Shown piece by piece: positions 18,250 to 26,656 of a stretch of DNA of 64,000 nucleotides (positions are counted from its first letter, which is position 1; each line of letters opens with the position of its first letter). The translations under genes were made by a program, and so were the position numbers. The DNA comes from Bdellovibrionales bacterium (GTDB lineage: Bacteria > Bdellovibrionota > Bdellovibrionia > Bdellovibrionales > UBA1609): the NCBI GenBank assembly GCA_016716765.1, contig JADJVA010000025.1:372001-436000 (forward strand), given 5' to 3'. The notes below the pieces were generated by a model. That model was not told where the DNA came from, searched no databases, and worked only from the letters and a program-made list of their open reading frames with translations.

Positions 18250-18524
18250 CCGTGAATGAAATCATATATCATTTTCTTGGTAATTTTTAATGTTGTTAAG
18301 TACCCCGAAGTTTTTGACACCACGATGATATGTTGGGGATTGGCTATCGCCATTCCCTCAATAAAAGTCGCATTCAACCTCTGGCCAAGATTGTTGGTAC
18401 CATCGATTGTATTATCGAGATTCAGAAAATGGGTAGAAGAATGAAATTGGTGATCCCATCTTTGTCTTGGGTTAGATGCACGCTGCGATGAAAGATGAAG
18501 TTGATTTACATAATCTAAAGGCAC
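18246..18524 (-). pseudogene. Possible remnant of a beta-propeller protein
   Basis: A minus-strand frame of 92 codons contains TIDGTNNLGQRLN followed by GMAIANPQHIIVVSKTSGYLTTLKI. That pattern, DGTNNL then a hydrophobic strand and SxxSGYLT, resembles one blade of LVIVD/NHL-type propellers common in exported proteins. The frame lacks a signal peptide and further blades, and overlaps the end of the gene before it by four bases. It may be a decayed fragment or simply chance. Confidence 0.25.
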
Positions 18525-18802
18525 TCATGGAGGTTTTCTCAGTTCCAAGACGAAATGACATGCAAAGCCTTTCTTCGCGATCTATGATTACTGAATTAAT
18601 GGTGATTTCGAACTAGATTAAGTTGAATTGAACCGAATTGATGAGACTTAGGTCTTGAATTTAAGAAACTTCAGGATTTAAAGTCAGTCTTTAATTGGCA
18701 TAATTTGACGGGCCCCAAGTAAATTTTCTAATATCAAGCTAATGAGCTGATGAGCAAGAGAGGCTCACAATAATTAGGCCCAAGCCTGAAAGTTGAAATC
18801 GA
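18525..18802. other. Intergenic region, no gene seen
   Basis: AT-rich sequence between the possible propeller remnant and the diheme protein. No open frame with a plausible start, no RNA gene and no clear stem-loop was found. It presumably carries the promoter for the gene starting at 18803. Confidence 0.4.
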
Positions 18803-20332
18803 ATGTCAATGATTCAAAAAATCCTCATTTTATGTGTGCTGGCATCTCCACTTCCTGCTTCCAAAATACTTGCAGAACCTTGGGTTTCAAATCGTTATGC
18901 TCAAAACTGCGCTGCCTGCCATGCTCCCGGCCGCTATAACCTCAAGGCCAGCGCAAGGCGATGCACTTTGTCCTGCCAAGGATGTCATGTTAATCCAAAT
19001 GGCGGCGGTATTCGTAACCAATATGGAGTTTGGAATCAACAACGTTGGCTTCGTTCCTTTTATTCCGATACGCTTCGGAACAAATATACGCCAGCACCTC
19101 TTAAGGATCAGAAATACGCCAAAAGTTCTGGGCAGGTGAATGATGATGAAACCCCTCGTTCACAATCAGAGAAGGGGAAGCAAGGTAAAAAGGCGGGCCG
19201 TGTTTCAAGATCCAAAGCTGATGTCACCCCAGAGAAGTCGGCTCCCGTTTTAACTACGGATAAGGAAATCCCCACGACAGTTCTATCTAGAACATTGAAT
19301 CCAAGACTCACAGATTACGATCGCTCAGATTACAATGAATGGAAGACCGAGGTAGATAGGGAAGCATTTTTAAAAAGTGTTCCGGAGGAAGACCCCTATC
19401 GTCTGGAAAGGCGAGAGTGGATTTATGCCGGAGGGGATATTCGCTACATTTATGGGAATGTGGATCGAGATGGAACAAAAACGGACCTCAGTTTTCCCAT
19501 GTCGGTAGATATGGGCATACGATTCAGACCTGTGCGAGAGAAGATCTCGCTGGTTCTTGAGAGCAGGTTTTTTAATACTCCCGCAAATAAGGACCTTGAA
19601 GAAGCTGTTACAACAAGCTCACAAGTAAGATCAGCTTACTTTATTGCCGACGATTTGTGGTTTAACACATGGTTTATGGCGGGTCTGTATCGCCCGATGT
19701 TCGGGAATTACGTTCCTGACCATAACTCCCTTGCTCAGGAATTGTCATTTGGAAGCAGTTCATATCGAGTCCTTTACAAAGCGGCAGGATTGGGGGGATC
19801 GCCGAACGTTCCCTACTTCAATATTCACGCGATCGCACCCATAGCCAATTCAACGTCCTTTCAAGATACGGGATTTGTGGCGAACCTTGGTGCACGGGCC
19901 GTCACAAAATCCCTTTCTGCAAACCTTTCCTATTGGAACACAACAAATGAAACCTCTGGACAAAAACTGATCAAACAAATGATATCGGTTTCGGGAGGTG
20001 GCATGCTTGGGCCTGTGATTGCCAATGCCGAATGGTTGAGAGTTGAAGAGGAATTCGCTCCGGGCAAGAAGGATGGGGGGAACGTGGTGACCCTTGATTT
20101 GAAAGCCAAATTGTGGCGGGAAAATTACTTTCCGTTTGGGTATTCTTACTCAAATGTCTCGAGGTCCCCGAGATTGGGTGTTGGAAAATCAAGCGAAGTG
20201 TTTTTAGGTTTTAAATCATTTCTGCTCTCAGGAATGGAGTTGGAACTTTTGGGGATTGACCGGTCAAATGAATCCAATGGGGTCAAAGCCAAAGAGAAAG
20301 TTTTACAACTTCAGGGACACTTATTTTTCTAA
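18803..20332 (+). CDS. Diheme cytochrome fused to an outer-membrane beta-barrel
   Basis: 509 residues. A signal peptide (to about residue 25) is followed by two c-type haem motifs, CAACH (36-40) and CQGCH (58-62). A charged, Lys/Ser-rich linker spans about 110-180. From about residue 205 the chain looks like a porin: repeated amphipathic strands rich in Tyr, Phe and Gly, and a final LQLQGHLFF ending in Phe. I recognise no named family for the whole. The arrangement suggests an outer-membrane pore carrying its own haems at the periplasmic mouth, able to move electrons across the outer membrane or dock a cytochrome. It stands alone on its transcript. Confidence 0.7.
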   Translation: MSMIQKILILCVLASPLPASKILAEPWVSNRYAQNCAACHAPGRYNLKASARRCTLSCQGCHVNPNGGGIRNQYGVWNQQRWLRSFYSDTLRNKYTPAPLKDQKYAKSSGQVNDDETPRSQSEKGKQGKKAGRVSRSKADVTPEKSAPVLTTDKEIPTTVLSRTLNPRLTDYDRSDYNEWKTEVDREAFLKSVPEEDPYRLERREWIYAGGDIRYIYGNVDRDGTKTDLSFPMSVDMGIRFRPVREKISLVLESRFFNTPANKDLEEAVTTSSQVRSAYFIADDLWFNTWFMAGLYRPMFGNYVPDHNSLAQELSFGSSSYRVLYKAAGLGGSPNVPYFNIHAIAPIANSTSFQDTGFVANLGARAVTKSLSANLSYWNTTNETSGQKLIKQMISVSGGGMLGPVIANAEWLRVEEEFAPGKKDGGNVVTLDLKAKLWRENYFPFGYSYSNVSRSPRLGVGKSSEVFLGFKSFLLSGMELELLGIDRSNESNGVKAKEKVLQLQGHLFF

Positions 20333-20448
20333 TATATTGAGTTGTACCTATACCAGCATTAGACCTTTCATGGTCCTTATGGCATCACTATAATTTTTTT
20401 AAGTATGGCACGTAAATTGAATCTAGGGAGGCGGATGGGAGCGCTCGC

Positions 20449-22236
20449 TTGAATGTTAAAAAAAACACCTTTCTTGGTCGTCATTTCTTCTGGCAATTTT
20501 CAGGCTTAGTTCTTTTCTTGATGACTCTCGCCTTGAGTCTGCCTGTATGGGGTGATTTCTCTTGGGAAGAAGATAGCCTCAGTAAAAACAGTGGAGGGTC
20601 GAAATACACGGGTTACGCCAGCCAGGTAGAAAGTGATTTTGATATTCGGGGTTTTGGAATTCCTACTCCGGAGCGTCAGCAAATTCTAGACGAGATGATT
20701 GAAGATTGTCTTTCAGAAGAAGTCGATTCCGCAGAAAATGGCTCCACACAGAGGCCCACAATTTACGTCCTGATGGGGACGCCTGGCAGTGGCAAATCGA
20801 CCATACATCAAATGCTGGTCAATAGGGGTTTTATTCCAAATAGCCTGAGAACGGTCATTGCCGCAGATCAATTCAAACCAAAATTTCGGGAGTATCAGGA
20901 ACTACTAATCTCTAATTCTGCAAAAGCCGCTGTATATGTCCATCGCGAATCTTTGTTAGCAGCTGATATTGCATCCTATTTGGCGATCCAAAGGGGAGTT
21001 TCTTTTACTTTGGATGGCTCGGCTTCTCATTTACAGTCTCAACGCGAGCTCATACGGGCAGCCAGATCTAGCGGAAAAAATTATAGGTTGGTTTTGGTAA
21101 GAATTCGAACTTCTGTTGATTCTGCACTTAAACGCGAGGAGTTGAGATTTCAAGATAGCCAACGGAGAGTCCCTGCAAAGGATATTTTGGATAAAGCGGA
21201 GTCCATCAAAACTGTTTTCGCCGAAACGGCTGATGACTTCGATGAGGTCATAACAGTGAGCAATGAACGACATCCAAGGATCATTTCAGCAATCAAAGAT
21301 GGGAGGTATGCAAGCTTTGTCGATCAAGTAGGCCCTGATAAATCAATCGATCCTACAGCGAGGCGAGCACATAAGCGTGATCCAATTGATGTGATCATCG
21401 ATATTGATTGGACTTTGGCTTATTTATTGCCACCGTCGGGTGATGCGGCCGCTGATCCCGGAACTTTTCGTTTTGCCAATACCCTTTTTCGGTTTTCAGA
21501 TTACGCCGCCCAGGTTATTTTTCACTTAGCGAGAGATTCAAGATTTCGCGTTTCGTTTTTTAGTGGTGGTTCAACCAACAGAATTGAGCATATGTTGCGT
21601 CAGTTAGAAATATTGCCTGGCTTAAGCGCTTTTGATGTCGCATTTCAAATTTTGACGAAACACAACCTCACAAATGTCAGCACTGATTCGAGTCTTCCTT
21701 TTTCTTCGAGGTTCAAGAAAGATTTAAGGACTGTTATGAGGAACATCAATCTGGAAAGAGCCATTTTGATTGATGATATCAAAGATTTTGGTCCGGAGAA
21801 TCAGCACAGAAACATGCTGTGGGTTGATCATGCCTTGGGGTATTATAGAGATTTAGAGCAAATCAGACAGGCGCGAGCTGAGGGAGCGGATTCTCGATAC
21901 CTGCCGCGAGAAATAAATGGCGATGGTGGGTTGCTTGATTGGCAAAGAGAGAGGCAGAAGCTCCTATACTCTCTCGGAGTTATTCTTGAAGTAGCTCGTT
22001 TGTCACAATCACAAGGGCGAACTCCCGTTCAGACACTAAATGAACTGACAAGAGACAAGAATGGAAACCTCATTTCGCGAGAGGATCCTCGTCAGATGAG
22101 ATTTTATGAGGTCGGGCGTTTGGCTATTTCAGATGGCGATCCTTCTGGGAGAAGGGAACGAGCTGTTCTTTCTTTTGAATCTCCAAGGATTGGAAGCGAC
22201 CAAGATAAATGTCGTCGCCATGTGGCTCGCTTCTAA
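20449..22236 (+). CDS. Exported zeta-toxin-like P-loop kinase fused to a HAD phosphatase-like domain
   Basis: 595 residues from a TTG start with GGGAG seven bases upstream. A membrane segment or signal peptide (GLVLFLMTLALSLPVWG, to residue 35) precedes the kinase. The P-loop GTPGSGKST is at 110-118, followed by an AADQFKPKF segment like the substrate loop of zeta toxins. The second domain has HAD motif I IDIDWT (Asp318, Asp320), a motif II-like FFSGGSTN, and LIDDIKDFG near 441-447, closest in style to FCP1/NIF phosphatases. Kinase followed by phosphatase is also the order in T4 polynucleotide kinase. No antitoxin is adjacent. Export suggests an envelope or foreign-cell target. Confidence 0.7.
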   Translation: MNVKKNTFLGRHFFWQFSGLVLFLMTLALSLPVWGDFSWEEDSLSKNSGGSKYTGYASQVESDFDIRGFGIPTPERQQILDEMIEDCLSEEVDSAENGSTQRPTIYVLMGTPGSGKSTIHQMLVNRGFIPNSLRTVIAADQFKPKFREYQELLISNSAKAAVYVHRESLLAADIASYLAIQRGVSFTLDGSASHLQSQRELIRAARSSGKNYRLVLVRIRTSVDSALKREELRFQDSQRRVPAKDILDKAESIKTVFAETADDFDEVITVSNERHPRIISAIKDGRYASFVDQVGPDKSIDPTARRAHKRDPIDVIIDIDWTLAYLLPPSGDAAADPGTFRFANTLFRFSDYAAQVIFHLARDSRFRVSFFSGGSTNRIEHMLRQLEILPGLSAFDVAFQILTKHNLTNVSTDSSLPFSSRFKKDLRTVMRNINLERAILIDDIKDFGPENQHRNMLWVDHALGYYRDLEQIRQARAEGADSRYLPREINGDGGLLDWQRERQKLLYSLGVILEVARLSQSQGRTPVQTLNELTRDKNGNLISREDPRQMRFYEVGRLAISDGDPSGRRERAVLSFESPRIGSDQDKCRRHVARF

Positions 22237-22241
22237 TTTTT

Positions 22242-22760
22242 TCAAGTTTTATGCAGTTTTGGTTTGAGAAAAAAATAGTAGTAAATGATCCCGGTGAATG
22301 CCCCTCCAAGGTGTGCTCCATGTCCTATAGGCAGTCCACCTCCTCCGGCTTGCGCCACGAGTCCCCAAAGATCAAGTCCTATAAATAAAACAGCTCCCCA
22401 CACTGCTGGTATCGGAATTAAGCCAAAAATGAGAATTTTCTGGCGAGGAAACAACATTGAAAAAAGAAGAATCACACCAGCTATCGCACCTGATGCACCC
22501 AGAGCAGGTAAATCTGGTTTTCCAAGTACAAAAGCCGACACGAGAGCGTGGCATAAGGAGCTCACGATTCCAGCAAAAAGATAAAATCCAAAAAAACGAA
22601 ATGATCCAAGCAATCGCTCGACAATAGGACCAAAGCTAGACAAGACATACATATTCATAAGGAAATGCAAAAACATGTTGTGCGAAAATGCCGAAGTTAG
22701 CAAAGTCCAAGATCGTCCGTCAGTTATGCTACTCCAGCTGACAAGAAAATGATTCATCAT
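22242..22760 (-). CDS. Rhomboid family intramembrane serine protease, catalytic part
   Basis: 172 residues covering transmembrane helices 2-6 of a rhomboid. The loop-1 motif LTSAFSHNMFLHFLMNM, the catalytic serine in GASGA and the catalytic histidine in HGAHLGG are all present. The first helix is missing from this frame. It occurs in an overlapping upstream frame (22757-22882), whose TGA overlaps this ATG as ATGA. No ribosome site precedes this ATG, so it is made either by coupled re-initiation or not at all, and a one-base frameshift that split a normal gene is the simplest explanation. The substrate is unknown. Confidence 0.8.
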   Translation of the reverse strand: MMNHFLVSWSSITDGRSWTLLTSAFSHNMFLHFLMNMYVLSSFGPIVERLLGSFRFFGFYLFAGIVSSLCHALVSAFVLGKPDLPALGASGAIAGVILLFSMLFPRQKILIFGLIPIPAVWGAVLFIGLDLWGLVAQAGGGGLPIGHGAHLGGAFTGIIYYYFFLKPKLHKT

Positions 22761-22882
22761 GAATTCGAATCGCTCGGATCGACGGAGGAAAAAGACCAGG
22801 CAAGGTAAATAAGAGTGTTCACCAAAATGAACAAGGTGACGACTTTGGCTCGCTTCTTTTCTGAATAGATGAGCTGTGTCAT
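22757..22882 (-). CDS. N-terminal first-helix segment of the rhomboid, separate frame
   Basis: A frame of 41 codons starts from an ATG with an excellent AGAGGAGAGGA ribosome site. It encodes a basic start (YSEKKRAK) and one hydrophobic helix (VVTLFILVNTLIYLAW), as expected for helix 1 of a rhomboid. Its TGA overlaps the ATG of the catalytic part by two bases. A shift of one base just before the stop would fuse the two into a normal protein of about 213 residues. It could be a real mutation, a sequence error or a genuine two-chain arrangement. Confidence 0.65.
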   Translation of the reverse strand: MTQLIYSEKKRAKVVTLFILVNTLIYLAWSFSSVDPSDSNS

Positions 22883-23071
22883 TCCTCTCCTCTATATCTC
22901 TGTTTGGACATCACCAATGGCATCAAACTTCTATAAGGTAAACGGATATCTTGCAGAAAAGCGAGAATTCTTGTGCCAAATCGTGTCTTAGGGCAATATT
23001 GAAGGAGATTTTAATCGGGGTAGATTTGTTTTCAATTATTCTTATCCGATTTATTAAAACTGGAGAAAATT

Positions 23072-23953
23072 ATGGTCATTCATCGTCGGCTTCAAAAATT
23101 GACCTTGTTTGTTGGATTTAGTTTTTTTGTTTGCTTGGGCCTCGGTTCATTTTCAAGTTGGGCCGAAGAACTTTCTAAGCAGTCCCATTTTAAAAAGGTC
23201 TTTGTCATTGTTTTTGAAAACACCAGTTTTCGGGAAACAATAAAACAGCCCTTCTTTAAACTCCTGGCTGAACGAGGTGCCTTGTTTAAAAATTTTTCTG
23301 CTGAAACTCGTCCTTCTCAAGGCAACTATATCGCTTTGGTCAGCGGGAATACTCACAACGTGAGGACAGACGCGTCCGTTACCCTTGATGTTTCCCATGT
23401 GGGAGATCTGTTGGAGGGCAAAGGCTTGAGCTGGAAGGTCTATGCAGAGGACTATCCTGGAAATTGCTATCTGGGAGCGAAATCGGGAGGCTATGCGAGA
23501 AAGCACGTTCCCTTCTTAAGTTTCAAAAATATTCAGGAGAATCCCGACAGATGTGCTCGGATTACCAATTCTGAAGAGTTGGAAAAGGACATTCAGAACG
23601 GTAGTCTTCCTGAATATTCGCTATTTATACCCAACAACAAGAATAATGGTCACGATACGGGAGTAGCCTATGCAGATCAATGGTTTGCCAGTCGCTTTAA
23701 GGATTTGCTTGGGGATTCTCGTTTCATGAGTGACCTATTGTTGATTGTGACCTTTGATGAATCCGGATTCGTGACCGGAGGGGGCAAGTCCATTTATACG
23801 GTCGCCTACGGAGACTCCGTGATCGGGGGTATTGAGAATTCAACCCCACTCAATCACTACAGTATTTTGCGCTTAATTGAAGATGAATGGGCGCTTGGTA
23901 CCCTCAATCAAAACGACCTTCAGGCTTCCTTGATTGAGAAAATCTGGAAATAG
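23072..23953 (+). CDS. Exported phosphoesterase (acid phosphatase/phospholipase C-like superfamily)
   Basis: 293 residues from an ATG with GGAG upstream. The signal peptide ends near SSWAEE. Motifs of the phosphoesterase family (PF04185) follow: FVIVFENTSF with the metal-ligand Glu/Asn, RPSQGNYIALVSG with the candidate nucleophile Ser/Thr, NNGHDTG, ADQWF and VTFDESG. Members hydrolyse phosphate esters, including phospholipids and nucleotides, outside the cytoplasm. It is shorter than classical phospholipase C (about 500-700) and closer to AcpA-type acid phosphatases. It lies 15 bases before the PH-like membrane protein and may be co-transcribed with it. Confidence 0.8.
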   Translation: MVIHRRLQKLTLFVGFSFFVCLGLGSFSSWAEELSKQSHFKKVFVIVFENTSFRETIKQPFFKLLAERGALFKNFSAETRPSQGNYIALVSGNTHNVRTDASVTLDVSHVGDLLEGKGLSWKVYAEDYPGNCYLGAKSGGYARKHVPFLSFKNIQENPDRCARITNSEELEKDIQNGSLPEYSLFIPNNKNNGHDTGVAYADQWFASRFKDLLGDSRFMSDLLLIVTFDESGFVTGGGKSIYTVAYGDSVIGGIENSTPLNHYSILRLIEDEWALGTLNQNDLQASLIEKIWK

Positions 23954-23968
23954 CAGAGTGAGTGATCG

Positions 23969-24529
23969 GTGATGACATCAGTGACGAGATCAGCGATGAG
24001 ACGATCTGGCGAATCAGGGAGTGAATGCTACGCGCTTGCACCCATGTGTAGGCTTATCGCTGTAATGACGGCTTTTGTGTTGGCGCTTCCTATTGTGTTT
24101 GGCATTGTAGCAATAAAATTGGGTTGGCCGCACTCGATTGCGCCACTTGGTCTGTGTGTCGTCTTCATGATGGCTTGTTTTATTGTGTGGACTTGGTTTC
24201 GCCCCAAGCAATTTATTGTCGGCCATGATCTTCTCACAATTCAATGGCCAATAAGAAATATGTCATGGAAAAAATCTGATGTCTTGAGCGCCAAAATCAT
24301 CTCAAGTTCAGAATTTCAAAAAGAATATGGGAGGGGTATGAGAATTGGAGCTGGGGGGCTTTGGGGGGGATTTGGGCTTCTAAAAACCTCGAGCCGTATG
24401 TTTCAAATGTACATTTCGCGAACTGATGAGTTTGTTCTCATTCATTTTCGAAATGAACGTCCGTTGTTGATTACACCCGAACGACCACAGCATTTTGTTC
24501 ACCGTCTTTTGGCACCAAATAGGGTTTAA
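23969..24529 (+). CDS. Membrane protein with bacterial PH-like domain
   Basis: About 186 residues. Two transmembrane helices (about 30-48 and 55-73, ending FIVWTWFRPKQF) are followed by a cytoplasmic or periplasmic domain of roughly 110 residues. That domain has the beta pattern of bacterial PH domains and the closing segment EFVLIHFRNERPLLITPERPQHFVHRL. The start is uncertain: GTG at 23969 and ATGs at 23972 and 23996 are all possible. Function is unknown. It ends just before the long palindrome. Confidence 0.65.
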   Translation: MMTSVTRSAMRRSGESGSECYALAPMCRLIAVMTAFVLALPIVFGIVAIKLGWPHSIAPLGLCVVFMMACFIVWTWFRPKQFIVGHDLLTIQWPIRNMSWKKSDVLSAKIISSSEFQKEYGRGMRIGAGGLWGGFGLLKTSSRMFQMYISRTDEFVLIHFRNERPLLITPERPQHFVHRLLAPNRV

Positions 24530-24538
24530 AACTTTTAA

Positions 24539-24744
24539 ACTGGCCCACTTGATTGTTGTTCCAAACTCCAGAGCGCCTGGTTGAACCAAATCTCAGGAGT
24601 CCAGGATCTTCAAACATACGTCCGGCAGCAGCGCTCACGTTGTGAGCACTGCACCAAGCCGAACTCGATCCTGAACCCCTGAGATCTGCTTCAGCCAGCT
24701 CCCTGTGTCTCTTGGAGTTTGGAACAACAATCAAGTGGGCCAGT
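24539..24744. repeat. 206-bp near-complete palindrome with 32-bp perfect terminal inverted repeats
   Basis: Positions 24539-24570 are the exact reverse complement of 24713-24744. Inside, 24577-24608 pairs with 24667-24698 at 27 of 32 positions, and 24628-24638 pairs with 24642-24652 at 10 of 11, leaving a GTT loop at the centre. The element could fold into one hairpin of about 100 bases per arm. Four of the six internal mismatches become G-U pairs in a minus-strand transcript but only one in a plus-strand transcript. It may be a MITE-like element, a structured RNA or a large intergenic repeat. Weak ACTTT similarity flanks it; no clear target duplication. Confidence 0.8.
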
Positions 24745-24780
24745 GTATTTACTTTTCACCCACCAAGGAGGGTTTGAACT

Positions 24781-25857
24781 TTGCACCTGAATCTCTACAT
24801 GTCTTCTATATTATCAGACTTCCAGTTCCGAATACTTATTACATGTTTGTTCATGCTGGTGACACCTTGCCTTGGAGCTATCACCCATGCGGCCTCACTC
24901 AATTGCCAAGCTCTATTAGCACGTACAGACTACCGCGAAGGCGATCAAGTCACCTTAGACCCGGGATTGTCTGTTCTTTCTAGAAGGCCAGAATCCGGTA
25001 GCCTTGAGAATCGCTATCCTGGCGTGGCAAAAGCGATTGTCGCCGTGATGAATGGGCGAATACCTTATTTTCGATGGGCCCATGCACGTCCATTGACCGA
25101 CGTCGATGCGGCAGAAATCATCTCAGAATTTCGACAAGTCAGCCATGATCTAAGGTCCGTTTCCGCAACATTCAACTTGAATTCCTATGATAAAGACCGA
25201 TTCAATTCAGTAACAGGAACAATTCAGGAACAAATCCAGGCGGCGATCAAAAATTACAGCTCGTTTGCTTTGACCTCGGACAAGATCAACACCTTCACAG
25301 GCCTTGCTTTACAAATTCAAGCCTCGCTCTTTGAACTATTCGTGAGCACTTTTATCGACGGCGAAAAGTTTTGGTTTCATCAAAACGTTTTGGAGTTCTA
25401 TCGCGGGCCAAATGTAAAATCTTCGGGAAGAATAAAACGACACAAAGGCGAGCATGAAATTGACATTGTAATTCGGCGTCGCAACGGCAAGGAAATGTGG
25501 GTTGAGGTAAAAAACAATGCGATGGATTGGACAGTGGAGGACTACGCTTCGTGGGCTGGAATTCTGCCATCGCAACTTTCGGATAATATGTTGCAGTTTT
25601 TTAAGAGTTACGATCGCTCGCGGTCCTTCGGCATGAATGGATCTATTTTAGATCAACTTAGAGTTCAGCTACAGACTCGGGAAGATCTGAATAAAGATCG
25701 ATCCGTTGAGTTGATGCTAATTTCGAAATTTCCTATTTCGGCAGAACAGCATATTGCGTTGACCAACTCGGGAGTTCAAAGTTGGTCGATTTATTTTTCC
25801 TCGCAGGCGTTTTTGCCTCAATATTTTCATGCAATTTCGAAACAGATAGCACCTTAG
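24781..25857 (+). CDS. Exported PD-(D/E)XK nuclease-like protein
   Basis: 358 residues from a TTG that sits eight bases after a near-consensus AAGGAGGG; the first ATG is six codons further on. A signal peptide (ILITCLFMLVTPCLGAITHAAS) ends near residue 38. The central domain carries HEIDIVIRRRNGKEMWVEVKNN, with Asp228 and Glu242-Val-Lys244 spaced as in PD-(D/E)XK nucleases. A helical region of about 90 residues precedes it. Exported nucleases of this fold are uncommon. A DNA-degrading role outside the cytoplasm is an inference. The palindrome at 24539-24744 lies immediately upstream, so it may sit in the leader of this gene. Confidence 0.65.
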   Translation: MHLNLYMSSILSDFQFRILITCLFMLVTPCLGAITHAASLNCQALLARTDYREGDQVTLDPGLSVLSRRPESGSLENRYPGVAKAIVAVMNGRIPYFRWAHARPLTDVDAAEIISEFRQVSHDLRSVSATFNLNSYDKDRFNSVTGTIQEQIQAAIKNYSSFALTSDKINTFTGLALQIQASLFELFVSTFIDGEKFWFHQNVLEFYRGPNVKSSGRIKRHKGEHEIDIVIRRRNGKEMWVEVKNNAMDWTVEDYASWAGILPSQLSDNMLQFFKSYDRSRSFGMNGSILDQLRVQLQTREDLNKDRSVELMLISKFPISAEQHIALTNSGVQSWSIYFSSQAFLPQYFHAISKQIAP

Positions 25858-25909
25858 GTTCTAATTCTGTAAATTTGTGACTTAAAATTATTTAATTATT
25901 TCAAGAGCT

Positions 25910-25985
25910 TGGTAGGGGATGCCGGGCTCGAACCGACGACATCCACCTTGTAAGGGTGGCGCTCTACCAACTGAGCTAATCCCCT
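25910..25985 (-). tRNA. tRNA-Val (anticodon UAC), CCA encoded
   Basis: The minus strand folds into a standard cloverleaf of 76 bases. The acceptor stem is AGGGGAT with ATCCCCT, the D arm is GCTC...GAGC, the anticodon stem is CCACC with GGTGG, and the anticodon loop CTTACAA gives UAC. The T arm is GTCGG-TTCGAGC-CCGGC. The discriminator is A and the 3' CCA is encoded. It would read GUA and related valine codons. It is a single gene, with no integrated element next to it. Confidence 0.95.
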
Positions 25986-26070
25986 ATTCTTTTTTTTCAA
26001 CGAACCTGGGTGGAAGGTAAAGAAAAACATGCTACTTGTCCAGATCGTTTTTTTATTCCATCAACTTCGT

Positions 26071-26625
26071 TTAAGGGCCTGAAGCTTCTTCAGGCCTGTC
26101 TTGCTCGTCGCTGTGCCTTTCATTACTTTTTTCAATTATGAAATGTCTATCTAAGACATTCGCTGCCGGATTTTCCTCGAGGTAGGGTCTGATAGTAAGG
26201 ATCGTAAAGACACGATCTTTGTCGCAAGACAATTTACTTTTTTCAACATAGTTTCCCACAAATACGGTATAGCTGGCTTCTTGAGATGCTTTGGGCTCGA
26301 GATTAACCATCGCAAATCGAACTATTCTCTGCCCGGCTGGCGAAATGCCTCGGCCAGTGGCAATTGCCTTTAGGCTACTGCTGAATCGCCGAATTTCAAC
26401 AATGCGAGAGCCGCGCCGTGTCACTCCTTCCGTTGTGAACTCAAAAAAGTCGGTTGGTCCCCCCCGGGGCTCAATCACCTTCCATAGTCCGCTAATTTCT
26501 TGCCAAGGAAAGGGGCAGTGGTTGGCAAAGGGCCACGGAACGGGGTCATCGGCACCTGCCAGTGGTTCGAGCGCGGATGCCGTGATCATCAGAAATGACA
26601 TGAGAACTATCGCGGACTTTTTCAT
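26071..26625 (-). CDS. Exported protein of unknown function
   Basis: About 184 residues with no recognised family. I use the ATG at 26625 (KKSAIVLMSFLM follows), which gives a standard signal peptide ending near PLAGADD; an ATG four codons earlier is also possible. The mature protein begins DPVPWPFANHCPFPWQEISGLWKV, then a region that looks like a small beta-barrel or lipocalin-type fold (GLWKV, FFEFTTEGV). It has two cysteines (HCPF and LSCDKD). The charged tail ERHSDEQDRPEEASGP is probably disordered. It is 31 bases downstream of the TPR regulator on the same strand. Confidence 0.6.
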   Translation of the reverse strand: MKKSAIVLMSFLMITASALEPLAGADDPVPWPFANHCPFPWQEISGLWKVIEPRGGPTDFFEFTTEGVTRRGSRIVEIRRFSSSLKAIATGRGISPAGQRIVRFAMVNLEPKASQEASYTVFVGNYVEKSKLSCDKDRVFTILTIRPYLEENPAANVLDRHFIIEKSNERHSDEQDRPEEASGP

Positions 26626-26656
26626 TCCATCCCCCAAGAAGCTTCATCTTTCGCCG

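Noticed and set aside
20435..20452. ATG at 20435 directly after GGGAGGCGG as start of the kinase gene
   Set aside because: It reaches a stop after five codons; the long frame starts at the TTG at 20449.
24471..24734. Minus-strand frame across the palindrome, and the plus-strand frame sharing GVWNNNQVGQ
   Set aside because: Both arise because the inverted repeat encodes the same bases on both strands; no signal of selection as protein.
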